DNA from: Diplonema japonicum
Lineage: Eukaryota; Euglenozoa; Diplonemea; Diplonemida; Diplonemidae
Length of the DNA: 64,000 bases
NCBI GenBank assembly: GCA_964019335.1
Contig: OZ025653.1
Span: 434,001-498,000 of the forward strand
Direction: 5' to 3'
The position numbers and the translations under genes are program-made. Numbering within the stretch: position 1 is the first letter of the stretch; every line of letters begins with the position of its first letter. This document shows, piece by piece, positions 1 to 10,800 of the stretch. The notes below the pieces were generated by a model. The model saw only the letters and a program-made list of their open reading frames with translations. It searched no databases and was not told the DNA's origin.

Positions 1-3000
1 TGAGCTTCAGCTGATTGAGTAAGTTCTTGAGGAACTCCTTGACAGATATCGTCTGCGTCCTAACCAGGTGTGGTATACTCTTCATTTCCGCCTTCATCCG
101 CCGCACCTGCTTTAGAACAGCACGCAAGGCTTTCAAAAATGTCTTTTTACTAGTAGCGGAAGCATCTGTGTGGAGAGCCTCAGGAAACGGGGATTGAGTT
201 GCGGTCAGAAGTGGCGATATGGCCTCAACCTCTTCTAGATGCGCAGAGAATTCCCACGTAGAAGGGTTAGCGGCGAGGCTATTGATGGCTCGCTGCAGGC
301 CTGTAGTGCCTGTGACCTTTTTCCCGTTCACACCAAGCAGCTTCATGCCCCTGAGGATGCCCACCTCACTCGCTAAGGACCTCGGCACCACATCTGCCAC
401 TGTGAAACCCTCGCCGTCGCCCCGCCAGTTGATTCCCAGCTGCTTCGTACCACCTTTAATTTCGAACACCAACGTGCCGACCTTCTTCTCGAGAGGTTTC
501 TCTTCTTTGATTGCGGGTGACTGCGGTGGTTTAAGCTCCTTCATTGTGTTCTTGATGATGCTCCTGAGTAGCGCAGCACCACCGGGCGGCTCCCCATTCA
601 AGGAGTCTTCCGGGTTCAAAAGTGAACTTGAAGAAGCTCTGGACGCCGGCTGTTGCTCGTCACGTACTAGCTCCTGAAGGACTTGCTTAAGATTCTCTTC
701 AGACAGTTCCGAGCAGCTATCGAAGCCCACCCTCGACTGCAGCAGACGACGTAGCACCGCATTCTCCTTGCGTTCTATCTCAAGAGTTTGAGTATCAAAG
801 GAGGGCTGTAGACACGAAAACCCTGAGTCAAAACTTGATGGCCTCAGAATAGGCGATAAACACCTGCCCTCAGACCCTCGCCGGATTCCAGACCCTTTCC
901 TACTAGACGACTCGTCATCAGAAGGTGCCGCACTGTAGGCAGGGGACACTGACGCTGACCTGATTTTCTTTGATTTCCTCCTCTTTTTTTGGTCTTTAGA
1001 GGGTGTTACTAGTTGCCGCAAGAGCTTCAGTTCCTTACTTTGTTCATCAACCTTCATTTTGAGCTCGTCGCACTTTATCTCCGTCTTCAGCCGCAAAGCG
1101 TCGGATGTTGTGAGTTCAACATTCGCAACATGTGCCTCTACAGACCGCACTTCGAGCGACTCGGTGAGTTTTTTCACGTGTGCTCGCGTCTCTGTCAATT
1201 CTGTGCGCAACTTCTGGACAGTGACAGCTGGAACAGAGGATTGGTCGGCCTTGTCCTTTAGCCGCTGTGCCCGCACCTTCGACTCTATTTGACGTGTCTC
1301 TTTCTCATCGTGATACTGCTTCTCGGTGTGCAGTAGTTTCTCAGTCAACAGCTCCTTTGCCTCTATAACGTCTCTAAGTTCTCCTTTCGTCTTGCGCACA
1401 GCCGCCTCCAGCTCGCCCACTTTCCTTTTACAAGACTCCACATTTGCATTTGCATTCTGCTGCAGTTCCAGCATCTTGTTCTGCATGCGCTGCTCGCATT
1501 GTGCAAGGTCCGCATTGCGTTGTTTTGTCATTTCCTTCTGCGCCTTCTCCCTTTCTTCTTTGACTTGCTGTAGCAGCTTCTCTCCGTAAACACGTATGTC
1601 CTCGCGTATCGAGTCGTAGAGTTTCACGTACTCCTCACCCTGTGCCACGGCGGCGCGTGTTTGCCTTCTCTCCCCCGTTGCTGTGACTGTGGCCCTGCTC
1701 AGATTTCGTATCTTCGTTTTACCCATTTCTGCAACATTCTTGATGCACCCTAAGTACTTGTCAGCGAGTGCAGTGTTTCTTTGGTTGGGGTTCTCCTGCA
1801 CACTCTGTGACATGTACATGTCGCACCATTGCTCCATCTGGTGGAGGTCGCTCATGACTTCCTTGCAGCATGCGTTCCAGTCCTTCAGCATCTCGTTGCG
1901 TGCATCGATGGTCTCGGTGAGGGATGCAATCCCCTTCTTGGCGTTGTCAAGTTGGATGGCTTTTTGGTTCTGCGTGCGCCGTAACGCGTCATCCTTGGAC
2001 CTGCTGGACTTCGTGATGTGTTTGACTTCTTCACGGGTCTTCATGAGCTGTGCTTGGAGAGACGTGTCGCTGCTGTTGATGTCAGAGACTTCCAACGCTA
2101 GGACTTCGAGCAGTGCGTGCAACTCGTTGAGCTGCGCCTGCGTCCTGAACGTCTGCGATCGTGACAGAGGAGAGGCTTCAGGGGATGCCTCAGGGGTGCT
2201 GTCATCGATGTCGGACTTTATCCTTGCAAGCACCGAGCTCGCACGGCGTAGCTTGGACAGCATCAAGTCCGGCAACAGAGCCGTCCCTTCAGCAGGTGTG
2301 GACAACGAGTGGTCGTCGACGCTCTCCTCCTCTGGCATAGGGGTGATGGACTTCCGCTTTGTCGATGTGAAGGAGTTAACGGCCGCATCATACAGCTTCG
2401 AGGTCTGCCCTGGAGTGAACCACGAATTAAGCACCTCAGACAGATCCGCAGTATTGTTATTGAGCCTTGCAATGTGTCCCAACACCGACACAAACTGCTT
2501 GAAGGTCAGCGTTTTCGTGGAAGCGTCGCATATGGCATGGAAAGGCTGGTTTTGGAAGGAGGGGATGTTGAACTTCGCGCTCACCATCTGCCATTCTTCA
2601 AATGTCATAAAGTTGACCCCTTCTGAGCATGCTGCTTTGAAGAGGCTGAGGACGAAGGCGGACATCTGCGGGCCGAGGGTCGTGTCGCCCAGTTTCTTGG
2701 CGATCTCCAACGTGACAGTCCCGCCGTCGAGGTATTGCCGACGGGCGATGGCCTCCTCACTATTGTGCACGGTGACGGCGACCACCAGCAGCGAGGTGAA
2801 CGAGACAACGATACGCTCCTGGCTGACGATTTCAGAGTTGACGTACAAACCTTCAAAGTGCATGTCTGCTGGCGCAGGGGGTATCTCCATCTTCAAAGAC
2901 TCACAGGTATCTAAGTCCGGGAACTGAATATAAGCAGGAGGTATGTTTGGCCCCCACTGGATAGAAACATAAAGTCCAAGCTGAAGAATACCAAGGTTAA

Positions 3001-3925
3001 ACCCTGTCACGGTGCAAGTGCCGCCTTCATGGTGCACCCTCGTCGGTGTGATGGTAGTCACAGTCGGCGTTGGGATAATGGCGGTGGTCACTTCTGGAAG
3101 AAACAGTGTCTTTCCAAGCCCTTTAAGAGGAGAGAAATATTCTCTGATGAGATGCTCGAGCCGAGCAATGGGGGTGAGCGCGGAGGGAACCTTGCTAGGG
3201 TCGATGATTTCCATTGCAACAGTGTAGAGAACGGATGCGAGGTGTTTGATGCTTGTGATGCATTGGTTCGTGTCACGCGTGGCCTCGGTAAGGAGGCGCT
3301 GTACAGTGGCAACGGAGAGGGTGGGGATGAGCTCGAACTCTTTGCAGAGCTTTTCGAAGGAGCCGTTGGTTATCTTCCCGTCCTCCTGAAAGATTTCAAA
3401 CAGCAATGTTAACGGGGAATTGTACAACCATAAAAGGTCCCCAAAAGATTCAGTCCGGACAAGTCTTTGAACAGGCAGCATCGCTTGTTGTTTATAAGGT
3501 ATCAAAAAGTGTTGAAGAATCTTTTGAAACGGTGTTCCCAGGTCTGCAGAAGGACATGACGGTTCATGAGCAACAGTGAACCTGTAAAACAGAAGGCCCC
3601 ATGCTTCCAAGTCAAGTCCTTCCTTGTTCTGGCTGGCATCTGAACAATACTCAAAAATGGAAGATATGATTTCCGGAGACGCAATTCGTTGTACGCTGCT
3701 TTCTTCCAAAAACTTCAACCATCTCACCCTTGTCAAGACCTTGTGCTCCAGTTCCCAGCCGTGTCCTGTGGCACATAGGAATCCGTTTGTCAAGACCTGG
3801 TCAACCCAGGTTTCTTTTCTGATCTCCGCCACTGCTTTCTTCTGATCACTAGCCGAGCCCAACTTAGATAACCTCTCTACCTTTTCGTCCTCGCTCACCT
3901 CTTCCATCACTACTTTTCTTTTCAT
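1..3925 (-). CDS. Giant IPT / EF-hand-like / coiled-coil / PDZ protein, 3' end beyond the window
   Basis: An open frame runs from an ATG at 3925 to position 1 without a stop, about 1308 codons, so the C-terminus lies outside the window. Seen: an N-terminal helical region; near residues 290-390 an IPT/TIG-like segment (ITPTRVHHEGGTCTVTGFN); near 435-485 a degenerate EF-hand-like segment (ICDASTKTLTFKQF); a long Gln/Lys/Glu-rich coiled coil from about 600 to 990; a Ser-rich basic linker; and near 1150-1215 a PDZ-like domain (GGTKQLGINWRGDGEGF). Known: coiled-coil and PDZ combinations are typical of scaffolds. Inferred: a cytoskeletal or signalling scaffold. I do not recognise the family. No in-frame intron was identified, although short in-frame introns cannot be excluded. 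The plus-strand open frames across this interval are shadows. Confidence 0.85.
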   Translation of the reverse strand, partial: MKRKVVMEEVSEDEKVERLSKLGSASDQKKAVAEIRKETWVDQVLTNGFLCATGHGWELEHKVLTRVRWLKFLEESSVQRIASPEIISSIFEYCSDASQNKEGLDLEAWGLLFYRFTVAHEPSCPSADLGTPFQKILQHFLIPYKQQAMLPVQRLVRTESFGDLLWLYNSPLTLLFEIFQEDGKITNGSFEKLCKEFELIPTLSVATVQRLLTEATRDTNQCITSIKHLASVLYTVAMEIIDPSKVPSALTPIARLEHLIREYFSPLKGLGKTLFLPEVTTAIIPTPTVTTITPTRVHHEGGTCTVTGFNLGILQLGLYVSIQWGPNIPPAYIQFPDLDTCESLKMEIPPAPADMHFEGLYVNSEIVSQERIVVSFTSLLVVAVTVHNSEEAIARRQYLDGGTVTLEIAKKLGDTTLGPQMSAFVLSLFKAACSEGVNFMTFEEWQMVSAKFNIPSFQNQPFHAICDASTKTLTFKQFVSVLGHIARLNNNTADLSEVLNSWFTPGQTSKLYDAAVNSFTSTKRKSITPMPEEESVDDHSLSTPAEGTALLPDLMLSKLRRASSVLARIKSDIDDSTPEASPEASPLSRSQTFRTQAQLNELHALLEVLALEVSDINSSDTSLQAQLMKTREEVKHITKSSRSKDDALRRTQNQKAIQLDNAKKGIASLTETIDARNEMLKDWNACCKEVMSDLHQMEQWCDMYMSQSVQENPNQRNTALADKYLGCIKNVAEMGKTKIRNLSRATVTATGERRQTRAAVAQGEEYVKLYDSIREDIRVYGEKLLQQVKEEREKAQKEMTKQRNADLAQCEQRMQNKMLELQQNANANVESCKRKVGELEAAVRKTKGELRDVIEAKELLTEKLLHTEKQYHDEKETRQIESKVRAQRLKDKADQSSVPAVTVQKLRTELTETRAHVKKLTESLEVRSVEAHVANVELTTSDALRLKTEIKCDELKMKVDEQSKELKLLRQLVTPSKDQKKRRKSKKIRSASVSPAYSAAPSDDESSSRKGSGIRRGSEGRCLSPILRPSSFDSGFSCLQPSFDTQTLEIERKENAVLRRLLQSRVGFDSCSELSEENLKQVLQELVRDEQQPASRASSSSLLNPEDSLNGEPPGGAALLRSIIKNTMKELKPPQSPAIKEEKPLEKKVGTLVFEIKGGTKQLGINWRGDGEGFTVADVVPRSLASEVGILRGMKLLGVNGKKVTGTTGLQRAINSLAANPSTWEFSAHLEEVEAISPLLTATQSPFPEALHTDASATSKKTFLKALRAVLKQVRRMKAEMKSIPHLVRTQTISVKEFLKNLLNQLKL

Positions 3926-4037
3926 TTTCTTTTTTTCACGCTCTTCACCCCATTCCTTTGTTCCCTTTTTTTTTGCCCTCTTGCTTGGAGGAAAGAAAAT
4001 GGAAAATCAGAAAAAGAACTTAGAATAAAACAGCTTT

Positions 4038-4068
<31 letters not shown>

Positions 4069-4686
4069 TGTTTTGCTCTGGGGTATTGGGAAGGGGGAAG
4101 AGAAATGAAAAAAAGAAAAAACCGAACAAAAAAGAAGAAGAAAGCCGCGAAGGTGCAGAGAGAACCGAAAAAAGAGGGGGGGGAACCTTAACTGTCGGAA
4201 TATGGTTTCTTTTCTTCTACTCTCCACACTTCGGGTCGGCACGTTCCCCCCCCCCCCCCCCCCCCCCTTGATTTTCTTTCACGCCCAAATTCTTGTTTTT
4301 TGATAACTAACAAATAACAAGCGTTTTTATTCATCACACAGGAAAACTCGGTAACATCTCGGGTGTGCGAGGGGGGAGAGCCGCTCACCATATCATTCAA
4401 TAAAGAAATTCACACCGCAAAAAAAAAAAAAAGAAAAAAAATAGTGATGTAGCTTGTTGGGGAAGGCACCTCGCAGGAAGCCTTCCCTCCCCCCACCCCT
4501 CCCCCCCGATTGCACAACAATACAACCGACTTCATTTTCTCCCCCCCCCCCCCCCCACTTTCCCTTTTCTCCCTCTTTTGATAAAAAAATATTACGGAGG
4601 AGTCAACAAAGAACTTTAACTTTTTTTTTTTTTTTTTCTAAAACACTATTTTTTTTTTTTTTTAAAAAAATTTAAAAAAAAAACCC
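3926..4686. other. Intergenic spacer with homopolymers
   Basis: Runs of T, C and A (for example C-tract 4248-4267, T-tracts 4040-4061 and 4621-4665) separate the big scaffold gene from the PPR gene. I see no supported gene. Low-complexity open frames here are products of the homopolymers. Confidence 0.7.
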
Positions 4687-5985
4687 TCAAATCCCCTCGT
4701 TTCGTTTTTCAGAAAGCTCCCTGGCCTTCACGCAAGCACAGTCAAACAACTTTCGATACTGGGATTTTTGCCTGGCGGGGGTCAGGGAGTACAAATTGTC
4801 CGTATATATCTCGTTCAACAGCAAATCCACCTGCACCAAGTCACCCATACAAGAATAATACTCCAAAAAGGCAGTTCTGGTACGCCGCCAAGACGCGTGG
4901 TGCTGGTGATGGATCTGAACACCAATGAGATCAAACGGCGGCGACAGCGAAATAGAAGAAAGATGCGAAAGCGTCGCAAGCAGGATGTCAGGTGACGACT
5001 CCAACTTCCCGTCGGCGGCCGCTCTCGTGATAGAACACTCCGCACTATCGAGCATCCCGAAATGAGTATAAAACAAGAGCGACACGACCTCAAATCGGTT
5101 GCTTTCTTCTTTGCTTGTTTGTGAGATTCCCAACGCATCTTCCAACACTCGAATCCCTCTTTCCTTCTCACCCTTGACCATACACAGTCTGACGTACTGC
5201 GCGTAGTGGTCCAACGAAACGGCAACACCTTCCTCCTCCATCATCATAAAAACCCCATCCACGGTCTCGAAATCGATTTTCTCACCCAGCTTAACGTATC
5301 CTTGCAATATCGCAGTGTAGAATTGCGGGCTCCTCCGTAACATGTCGCGCATGAAGGGAAACGTCTCCAGCTCTTCGATACCTTTTTGTATAGACAGTGT
5401 GTCGCCACCATGACCCACAGCCACAAGGAACATTCTGGTGGTCTGCGGGTCAATAGAAATATCATGTTCCCTCATCAAGGAAGTCACGCGGAATGCTGTT
5501 GTGAATGCTTTTTCCCCGCCAATCTCATCGCATAAGTGGAGAGTTGCATGAATGAAAGACCGGTATCCTGTGGATCGATGTGATGTGAAGAGTATTGTCA
5601 ATGCCTTGCAGCATAGGTCCAATGATGACGTGTATGATGCGAAGTTGAAAATTTGTGTGAACAGAGATGGTGACGCAGAGCTTGGAGGTAGGATCGTCTT
5701 GAAAAAATTGAAAGTTTCTTCAAGGTCAGGATCACACCCGCGCCATTCTGCAGCCGTGTCCAGACCAAACCCGAACAGGAGCGCGCCTCTGTGAGCATCT
5801 GTCAGTACCACTCCCCGTTGTTTTAAATCCCTGTGTATAGTGTCGACTCCAGGCCGTCCTGTTGCCTCTAACAGCTCCTCTACGCACCGTGTTCCGCTGC
5901 CCCCCGACTTGTTCTGGAATGATACCAGCGCCTCAGCATACTTATGTGTCCACCTCCGTGCGTGCAGAAGCTTCTTTGCTAGCAT
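4687..5985 (-). CDS. PPR-like (pentatricopeptide) helical repeat protein, probably mitochondrial
   Basis: 432 aa from the ATG at 5985; the frame extends to 6000 only through a TTG. The N-terminus (MLAKKLLHARRW) is short, basic and hydrophobic, like a mitochondrial presequence. The rest is a regular alpha-helical repeat with PPR-like pieces, such as FYTAILQGYVKLGEK followed by a helix and 'VDGVFMMMEEEGVAVS', then 'HYAQYVRLCMVKGEKERGIR'. Known: PPR proteins bind organellar RNA and act in processing, editing and translation. Inferred: mitochondrial RNA metabolism. The repeats are too divergent to count or to read an RNA code. No intron was seen. Confidence 0.7.
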   Translation of the reverse strand: MLAKKLLHARRWTHKYAEALVSFQNKSGGSGTRCVEELLEATGRPGVDTIHRDLKQRGVVLTDAHRGALLFGFGLDTAAEWRGCDPDLEETFNFFKTILPPSSASPSLFTQIFNFASYTSSLDLCCKALTILFTSHRSTGYRSFIHATLHLCDEIGGEKAFTTAFRVTSLMREHDISIDPQTTRMFLVAVGHGGDTLSIQKGIEELETFPFMRDMLRRSPQFYTAILQGYVKLGEKIDFETVDGVFMMMEEEGVAVSLDHYAQYVRLCMVKGEKERGIRVLEDALGISQTSKEESNRFEVVSLLFYTHFGMLDSAECSITRAAADGKLESSPDILLATLSHLSSISLSPPFDLIGVQIHHQHHASWRRTRTAFLEYYSCMGDLVQVDLLLNEIYTDNLYSLTPARQKSQYRKLFDCACVKARELSEKRNEGI

Positions 5986-6441
5986 ATTAACATGATTCAA
6001 TTTTTTTTTTGATTTTCCTTTTTGTTTCTTTTTAAATTTGGGTGGGTTGTTTATTAACTTTTCTTTTTAAAAAAAAGAAGAAGGGGGGACGACGGAAAAA
6101 AAAGGGGGGGGGACAAAAAAAATGGGAACGGAGGCGAATAATCTTTTGTTTTTCTTTCTTTCTTTTTTCTTCTTTTTTCTTTTTCTACTTATTTTGTTCG
6201 TGGGGGGGGGGGGGGGGGGGAGTGGTGGGATTTGATTTTTTTTTTTAATTCGATAGCGAAAAAAAGAAAAGAAGAAAAGAAAAAGATAAAAATGGCATTG
6301 TTTCGTTTTCATGATTTTTACTTTCTCTGCTATCTGGGCGGGGGTGGGGGGGGGAGGGCATCAAGAGAGCAAAAAAAAAAGGGGCGGAAGAAAAAAAAAA
6401 CGAAAAAGAATGACAATTTTCTTTGGAAATGATGAACGTAT
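5986..6441. other. Spacer, homopolymer-rich
   Basis: T, A and G runs (G-tract 6201-6220 and purine blocks at 6080-6120). No gene is supported. Confidence 0.7.
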
Positions 6442-6561
6442 TCAACGAAAAGGAAAAGAGGGAGGGGGGGGAAAAAAGTCGGTAGTTGCGTTGAGCACAG
6501 CCGGGATTAACCTGTAGAAGAATAAGCCCAACAATGCTACCACTACTCTTTTCACCAACAT
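6442..6561 (-). CDS. Possible 39-aa single-span membrane protein
   Basis: Frame ATG 6561 to TGA 6442. It starts MLVKRVVVALLGLFFYRLI, a basic start followed by one hydrophobic span, then a Pro-rich tail made by a homopolymer. Upstream on the minus strand is a C/T run ending in AAG, compatible with a trans-splice acceptor. The size and shape fit small mitochondrial or ER membrane subunits, but there is no family match and the ORF could be chance. Confidence 0.25.
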   Translation of the reverse strand: MLVKRVVVALLGLFFYRLIPAVLNATTDFFPPPPSFPFR

Positions 6562-6856
6562 TGGTATTGCTTTTCTTGTTCAAAAAAAAAGGGGGGTTAT
6601 CATGTCATTCTTTTTTTGTATTATGTGGGTGAGGGGCGTGCGGATGGGAATGCACCCTTTTTTTTCTTCATCCTTTTATCGTACACATCAAAAAAAAAGA
6701 CCAATTCTTATTGCGTTCCTTTTTTTTTCTTTTTTTCTTTTTGTCCGTCCCCCCTCTTTCTTTTTTTTTTGACCCTTTCTTTAGAAAAAATCGAAAAGAA
6801 AAAGAGAGAAGAGACACACGCGGATAGAGGGAGGGGGGGGGGGGGGGGGGGAGAGA

Positions 6857-6966
6857 AACCGTTGTTTGTACGTGCTGGGTGTAGAAACCTAGGGAATCAA
6901 GAGAAGTTTGTAAACTAACACGTAAACACGTTTTCCGGCGTCCCCCTTTTGTTTAGACAAAGTCAA
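6857..6966 (+). repeat. Dispersed ~110-bp sequence, copy 1 (diverged)
   Basis: Shares the blocks CCGTTGTTTGTACGTGC, AGAAGTTTGT, AACACGT and TTTGTTTAGACAAAGTCAA, in the same order and spacing, with copies at 17672 and 41992. It lies in a spacer just after a G-tract. Copy 1 carries small indels compared with the other two. It could be a non-autonomous transposon remnant or an RNA gene; no A/B box or obvious fold decides this. The strand is arbitrary. Confidence 0.75.
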
Positions 6967-7665
6967 TGTTATTATAAAACAGACAGCCGCCGCATCGCGA
7001 GCAGTCGAGATAAAAAAAATGTTCCCTTTTAAAGGTTACTCACACTTCGGGAGGTTTTACGTGGTTGTAGGGGCATTTTAAAAGGGGGCTAAAGGGAGGA
7101 AGGCTACAGTACACAAGCAACTGCGGTGACAATGTCCTGACCACACATTCTGTCTGGTGGATCGATAAGGTGGTCCACCTTATTCCATCTAATCTGTTTT
7201 CCTTCGAATGCTTCCACTAAATAATAGTGTCTCGGAGGCTACTACGCTTTGTTGATGTGCTTGTATCTCTGCCGGAGGGAGGGGGGGGGGGGGGGGGGGG
7301 GAAGGGGATAAGTTAAATAGGGCGGTGGCAGGTGGGGGGTGAGCAAGGTGGTTCGCCCACTCCCTCCCACCCTCCCCCCCCCCCTTTTTTTTTGAATGTT
7401 CACAATGGGAAGATTTTGCTAGCAACAACCCACCATTTAAAGAAAAAAAAAGAGAAAAAAAAATAGACACATGCTAAAACACGCGAACGAAAGTTGGAAA
7501 AAAAAAATAGAAAATGAAAAAAAAAAAAAAAAAAAAAAAAGGAGGATGGAACCTTGCTTTTTCTTGTTTTTTTTAATTGTGAACGAACTGAGGGGGGGGG
7601 AAAAAAAGTAAAAAAAAAAAAAGCTCGAAAACTCGGGGAAAATAGGGAACGCAGCACAACCAGAA

Positions 7666-7705
<40 letters not shown>

Positions 7706-9535
7706 GTCCTCTCTTGTTTTCAATTTATTTAAATTCCAAATCACGGCAAAAAAAAAAAAAAAATGCTACACATGGAGAGCGCTGGGCAACGACCGCTACG
7801 TCACGTAAGAAAATATAAAAAGGGAAGGGTCCTGTAGGTACATGGGTGAATACTTACTTATTAGAAGTTAAAAAGCAGCGCATGTGTTTGTGTTTTTTGT
7901 TTTGTTTTTTTTGGAATGACATCAGAGAAGGCGGGAACTAGGGTACTGCTTCTTTTGTCCTCTATATTTTTAAATCAAATGGGGGGATGGGGTACGGAAC
8001 ACCAGATTTGGGGACGCAGGGGAGCGGGGGTATCGGGGAAAGGGTTATTGGATCAATGATAAATTGAACAAAATAAGGGGTGGGTGGGGGGGGGATAATA
8101 TTATTTTCTTTCTTTTTTTCTTTTGTACATGGGGGGGGGGGGGGGATATCGATTACGTTTTGTATGCATTTTTTTTTTCTTTTCCTTCTTCCTTTCAACT
8201 CCCGCCTACCCACGAGATACCTGATGACTTTAAAAAGAAAAAAAAGAAATCAGGCTGCGAGTGGCATTTCATTTCTTTCCTACTTCCGTTTTTCTTTAAA
8301 AAAAGGATATAAATAGGAAAAAAGAGGCTAGAATAACATTTTCTTTTTTTTTTTTCTCCTCATTTTAACCGTGCCTTTAGATATTGGATAGGTTCACCCA
8401 CTTTACATATACATAAGCCAAAAAACTGCTACCAGCTCGGCTAGTACTGCAGTGGGGAGTGTGTAGGGTTCTTTATTTTCGCCCTTTTGTCATATTCCAC
8501 TAGGGCTATATTCGCAAAGAAAAAAAAACACACACACACAGGGGGAAAAAGTGAAAACCTGCTTCTTGGCAAAAAAGAAGTACAAGTTCATTAATTATGT
8601 TCCTTTTTTTTTTTCCCCCCCCTTCGAAAACCATATTGTCAGTTTCTGTATAAAAAGAGAACAACGGGAGGGAGATAAAAAAAAAGAGAGAGAGAAAAAA
8701 AAAAAAAAAAAAAAGAATGGGCCTTCTCAGCGCGTGCACATTATCTATCGTCATTTTGTTTAACTCCTAACGCTTGCCAAACATTCTTTTTTTTTTCTTC
8801 TTGGGAAAAAGTATTTTTAGAGAAACTTTTTTTTTTTTCTTCATAGAAACTCGACGCGAAAAAGCTTTTGGCTTCCATGAGCGGGGAAAAGTGCTTTTTT
8901 TTTTTTTTTTTTTTGTTTCAAGAAAAAGGGAACAGTACTAAGAGAAAAAAAAGTTGTCTCGATTTTAGTGGTGCCATGCAGTATGTGACACAGCGGCCAC
9001 CCTTGTGAAACTTTAAAAAAAACTTTGCGAGACGCCTATTGCTCCATCCTGCCTGCATCTCAAATTAAAAGTTTTTGATCTCTAAAATTACTTCCCCTTC
9101 TTTGTTTTCTTCTTCTTTTTTTTTTTTAAAATTTCTTTCGGTGTTCAAGGGTTGCAACTTGCTATGCAACTAAAAATAATTATGCGAAACACGGAAGTCG
9201 GTAGGGAAAAAGAAAATCACAGGGAAAGGGAGGGTTAAAAACTTTTTGAGGTCCTTCTCTCATTATGTCAATGTGTTGACCATATTGGAAAAAAAAAAAT
9301 CACTGTGATAGGGAAACGAAGTGGTTCGTGACGACACAAAAAAAAAAAATTAAAAGAAGTCGTTACCCCCCACCTCCCTCTTCTTAATTCTTTCGATCTG
9401 CCTTTTTTTTTTCTTCTTTTTTTTCTTCTTCTAAAAAGGAAAGATTTTTTTTTTACCCCCCACAGGGGTGAACGTTTTTTTTTTTCATTTTTCATATAGA
9501 GCAAAAAAAAAAAAAAAAGAAAACCCTTTTATTAT
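6967..9535. other. Large gene-poor spacer
   Basis: About 2.6 kb rich in homopolymers (G-tract 7281-7301, A-tracts 7519-7540 and 7670-7703, G-tract near 8131-8144, T-tract 8896-8914). A 19-bp near-perfect palindrome lies at 7167-7185. I found no frame with family resemblance and no spliced exon pair that reads through. Whether a short RNA or a gene is hidden here cannot be decided by eye. Confidence 0.6.
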
Positions 9536-10384
9536 TCACAACACATAGTTTTTCATGAATTCAAAGGTAGTGAAGGTGAGACACACCGAAGGGACTACTT
9601 TCATCAACTCCGGGGTGAGGCCCTTCCAAAGAGCGGCGGGGGAGTTCCCGGAAACCGTTGCCCAAGCTTTCGTGAACGATCCATTAAACCGAGACGCGGT
9701 GCCAGCGGCACCGTCTGTCTGCAGAATCCTACGCACGACATCAAGAGGGTGGGTAGCAAGGGATGAAGCAATACCAGCACTGGCGGCAGAGGCGAGGGTG
9801 GAGAGAAGTGTTGGGTTTTCCTTGCTCAAAGCCTTGGAACAGGTATCGTAAACCGCATAGTTCACACCAAGGTTGGGAGTTACCTGAACAAGGGTAGGCC
9901 AAAGCCCACGATAGACCCCTCTAACCCCAGTTCTTGAACCCTCTGTCCATAATGTTTTAAAAATACTGCTGGTTTCTACTTTTCCCGAAGCTATTAACGA
10001 TCTGGCAAGGTCCAAGGGGTACGCTGCCACGCAGGCAGCAGCACCTGCAATGCTCCCGTTCGCGAGTCTTAACCAAAAGTTTTCCCGTTGTTGCTGAGCT
10101 TTTAACACGGAATAGGTCCCGTGGTACACCCCACTGAAGGGTACTTTGTGAAGAACAGCTGCGGTGTTTCCTCTGAACAGCTGCATAGGGCCCTTTGTCC
10201 TTATGATCCCTTTTAATTCCCACAAAACCGATTTCTGCGACACACCTGCGTCCACCGCCGCCACCTGCCTCATGATCGTCAGTCTGGACAACGGTGCAGT
10301 CACTGTCTTACTCAACGTGCCCGCCACAGCTCCAGCTACGAACGATTTTTGCTTATCATTGCCTAGTCGCGCCTTGTTCCTCAT
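9536..10384 (-). CDS. Mitochondrial carrier family (SLC25-type) protein
   Basis: 282 aa, ATG 10384 to TGA 9536, no intron seen. Three tandem repeats of about 90 aa carry the family signature: APLSRLTIMRQ near residue 31 (the usual Asp after P-x is Ser here), YPLDLARS near 122 and HPLDVVRR near 212, each followed by a second helix with a G-x-Y/F-x-G-L motif. Length and layout match the family. Known: these carriers exchange metabolites, nucleotides or cofactors across the inner mitochondrial membrane. The substrate cannot be assigned. The first repeat (TAPLSRLTIMRQ) resembles the nucleotide / coenzyme A carrier branch, which is only a hint. Confidence 0.93.
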   Translation of the reverse strand: MRNKARLGNDKQKSFVAGAVAGTLSKTVTAPLSRLTIMRQVAAVDAGVSQKSVLWELKGIIRTKGPMQLFRGNTAAVLHKVPFSGVYHGTYSVLKAQQQRENFWLRLANGSIAGAAACVAAYPLDLARSLIASGKVETSSIFKTLWTEGSRTGVRGVYRGLWPTLVQVTPNLGVNYAVYDTCSKALSKENPTLLSTLASAASAGIASSLATHPLDVVRRILQTDGAAGTASRFNGSFTKAWATVSGNSPAALWKGLTPELMKVVPSVCLTFTTFEFMKNYVL

Positions 10385-10800
10385 TATCTTTTTTTCTTTT
10401 TTGTTTTGGGATCCCGTGGGGATGGCCTAATGTGGTACAAAAGATGTGAAACAACAAAAAAAAAAGAGGAGGAGGGTAAAAAAAAAAAACTTTCATTGTC
10501 TTAGTAAACAACTCCAATCTTTTTTCTTTAAAAAAATGAAAAAGAGATATTGAAGAAAGGGGGTCCCTTTCCCCCCCCCCCCCCCTATCTCGTCAAAGTA
10601 GTTTCTTTTGGGATAAACAATGCCCGAGCGGAAGGGGGAGAAAAAAATTTAAACAAAAAAATGGGATCTAAAAGAAAAAGAGGGGGGGGGGGGGGAGAAT
10701 GCTAAACAAGGAGGAAATGAAAATGTTCTTTTTTTTTTAAAGTACTAACAATCTAGAGAAAAAAAAAAAGAAAAAAGAAAAAAAAAGACACCAAAACTTT
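10385..10800. other. Spacer between RPA2 and the carrier gene
   Basis: A, C and G homopolymers only. No gene is supported. Confidence 0.7.

Noticed and set aside
219-2927. Long plus-strand open frames over 0.2-2.9 kb (up to 414 codons)
   Set aside because: They lie opposite a continuous minus-strand frame with clear IPT, coiled-coil and PDZ features; their translations have no domain logic.
4188-4400. Minus-strand frame with a Gly run near 4.2-4.4 kb
   Set aside because: Low-complexity tail from a C-tract, no family resemblance and no usable splice partner.
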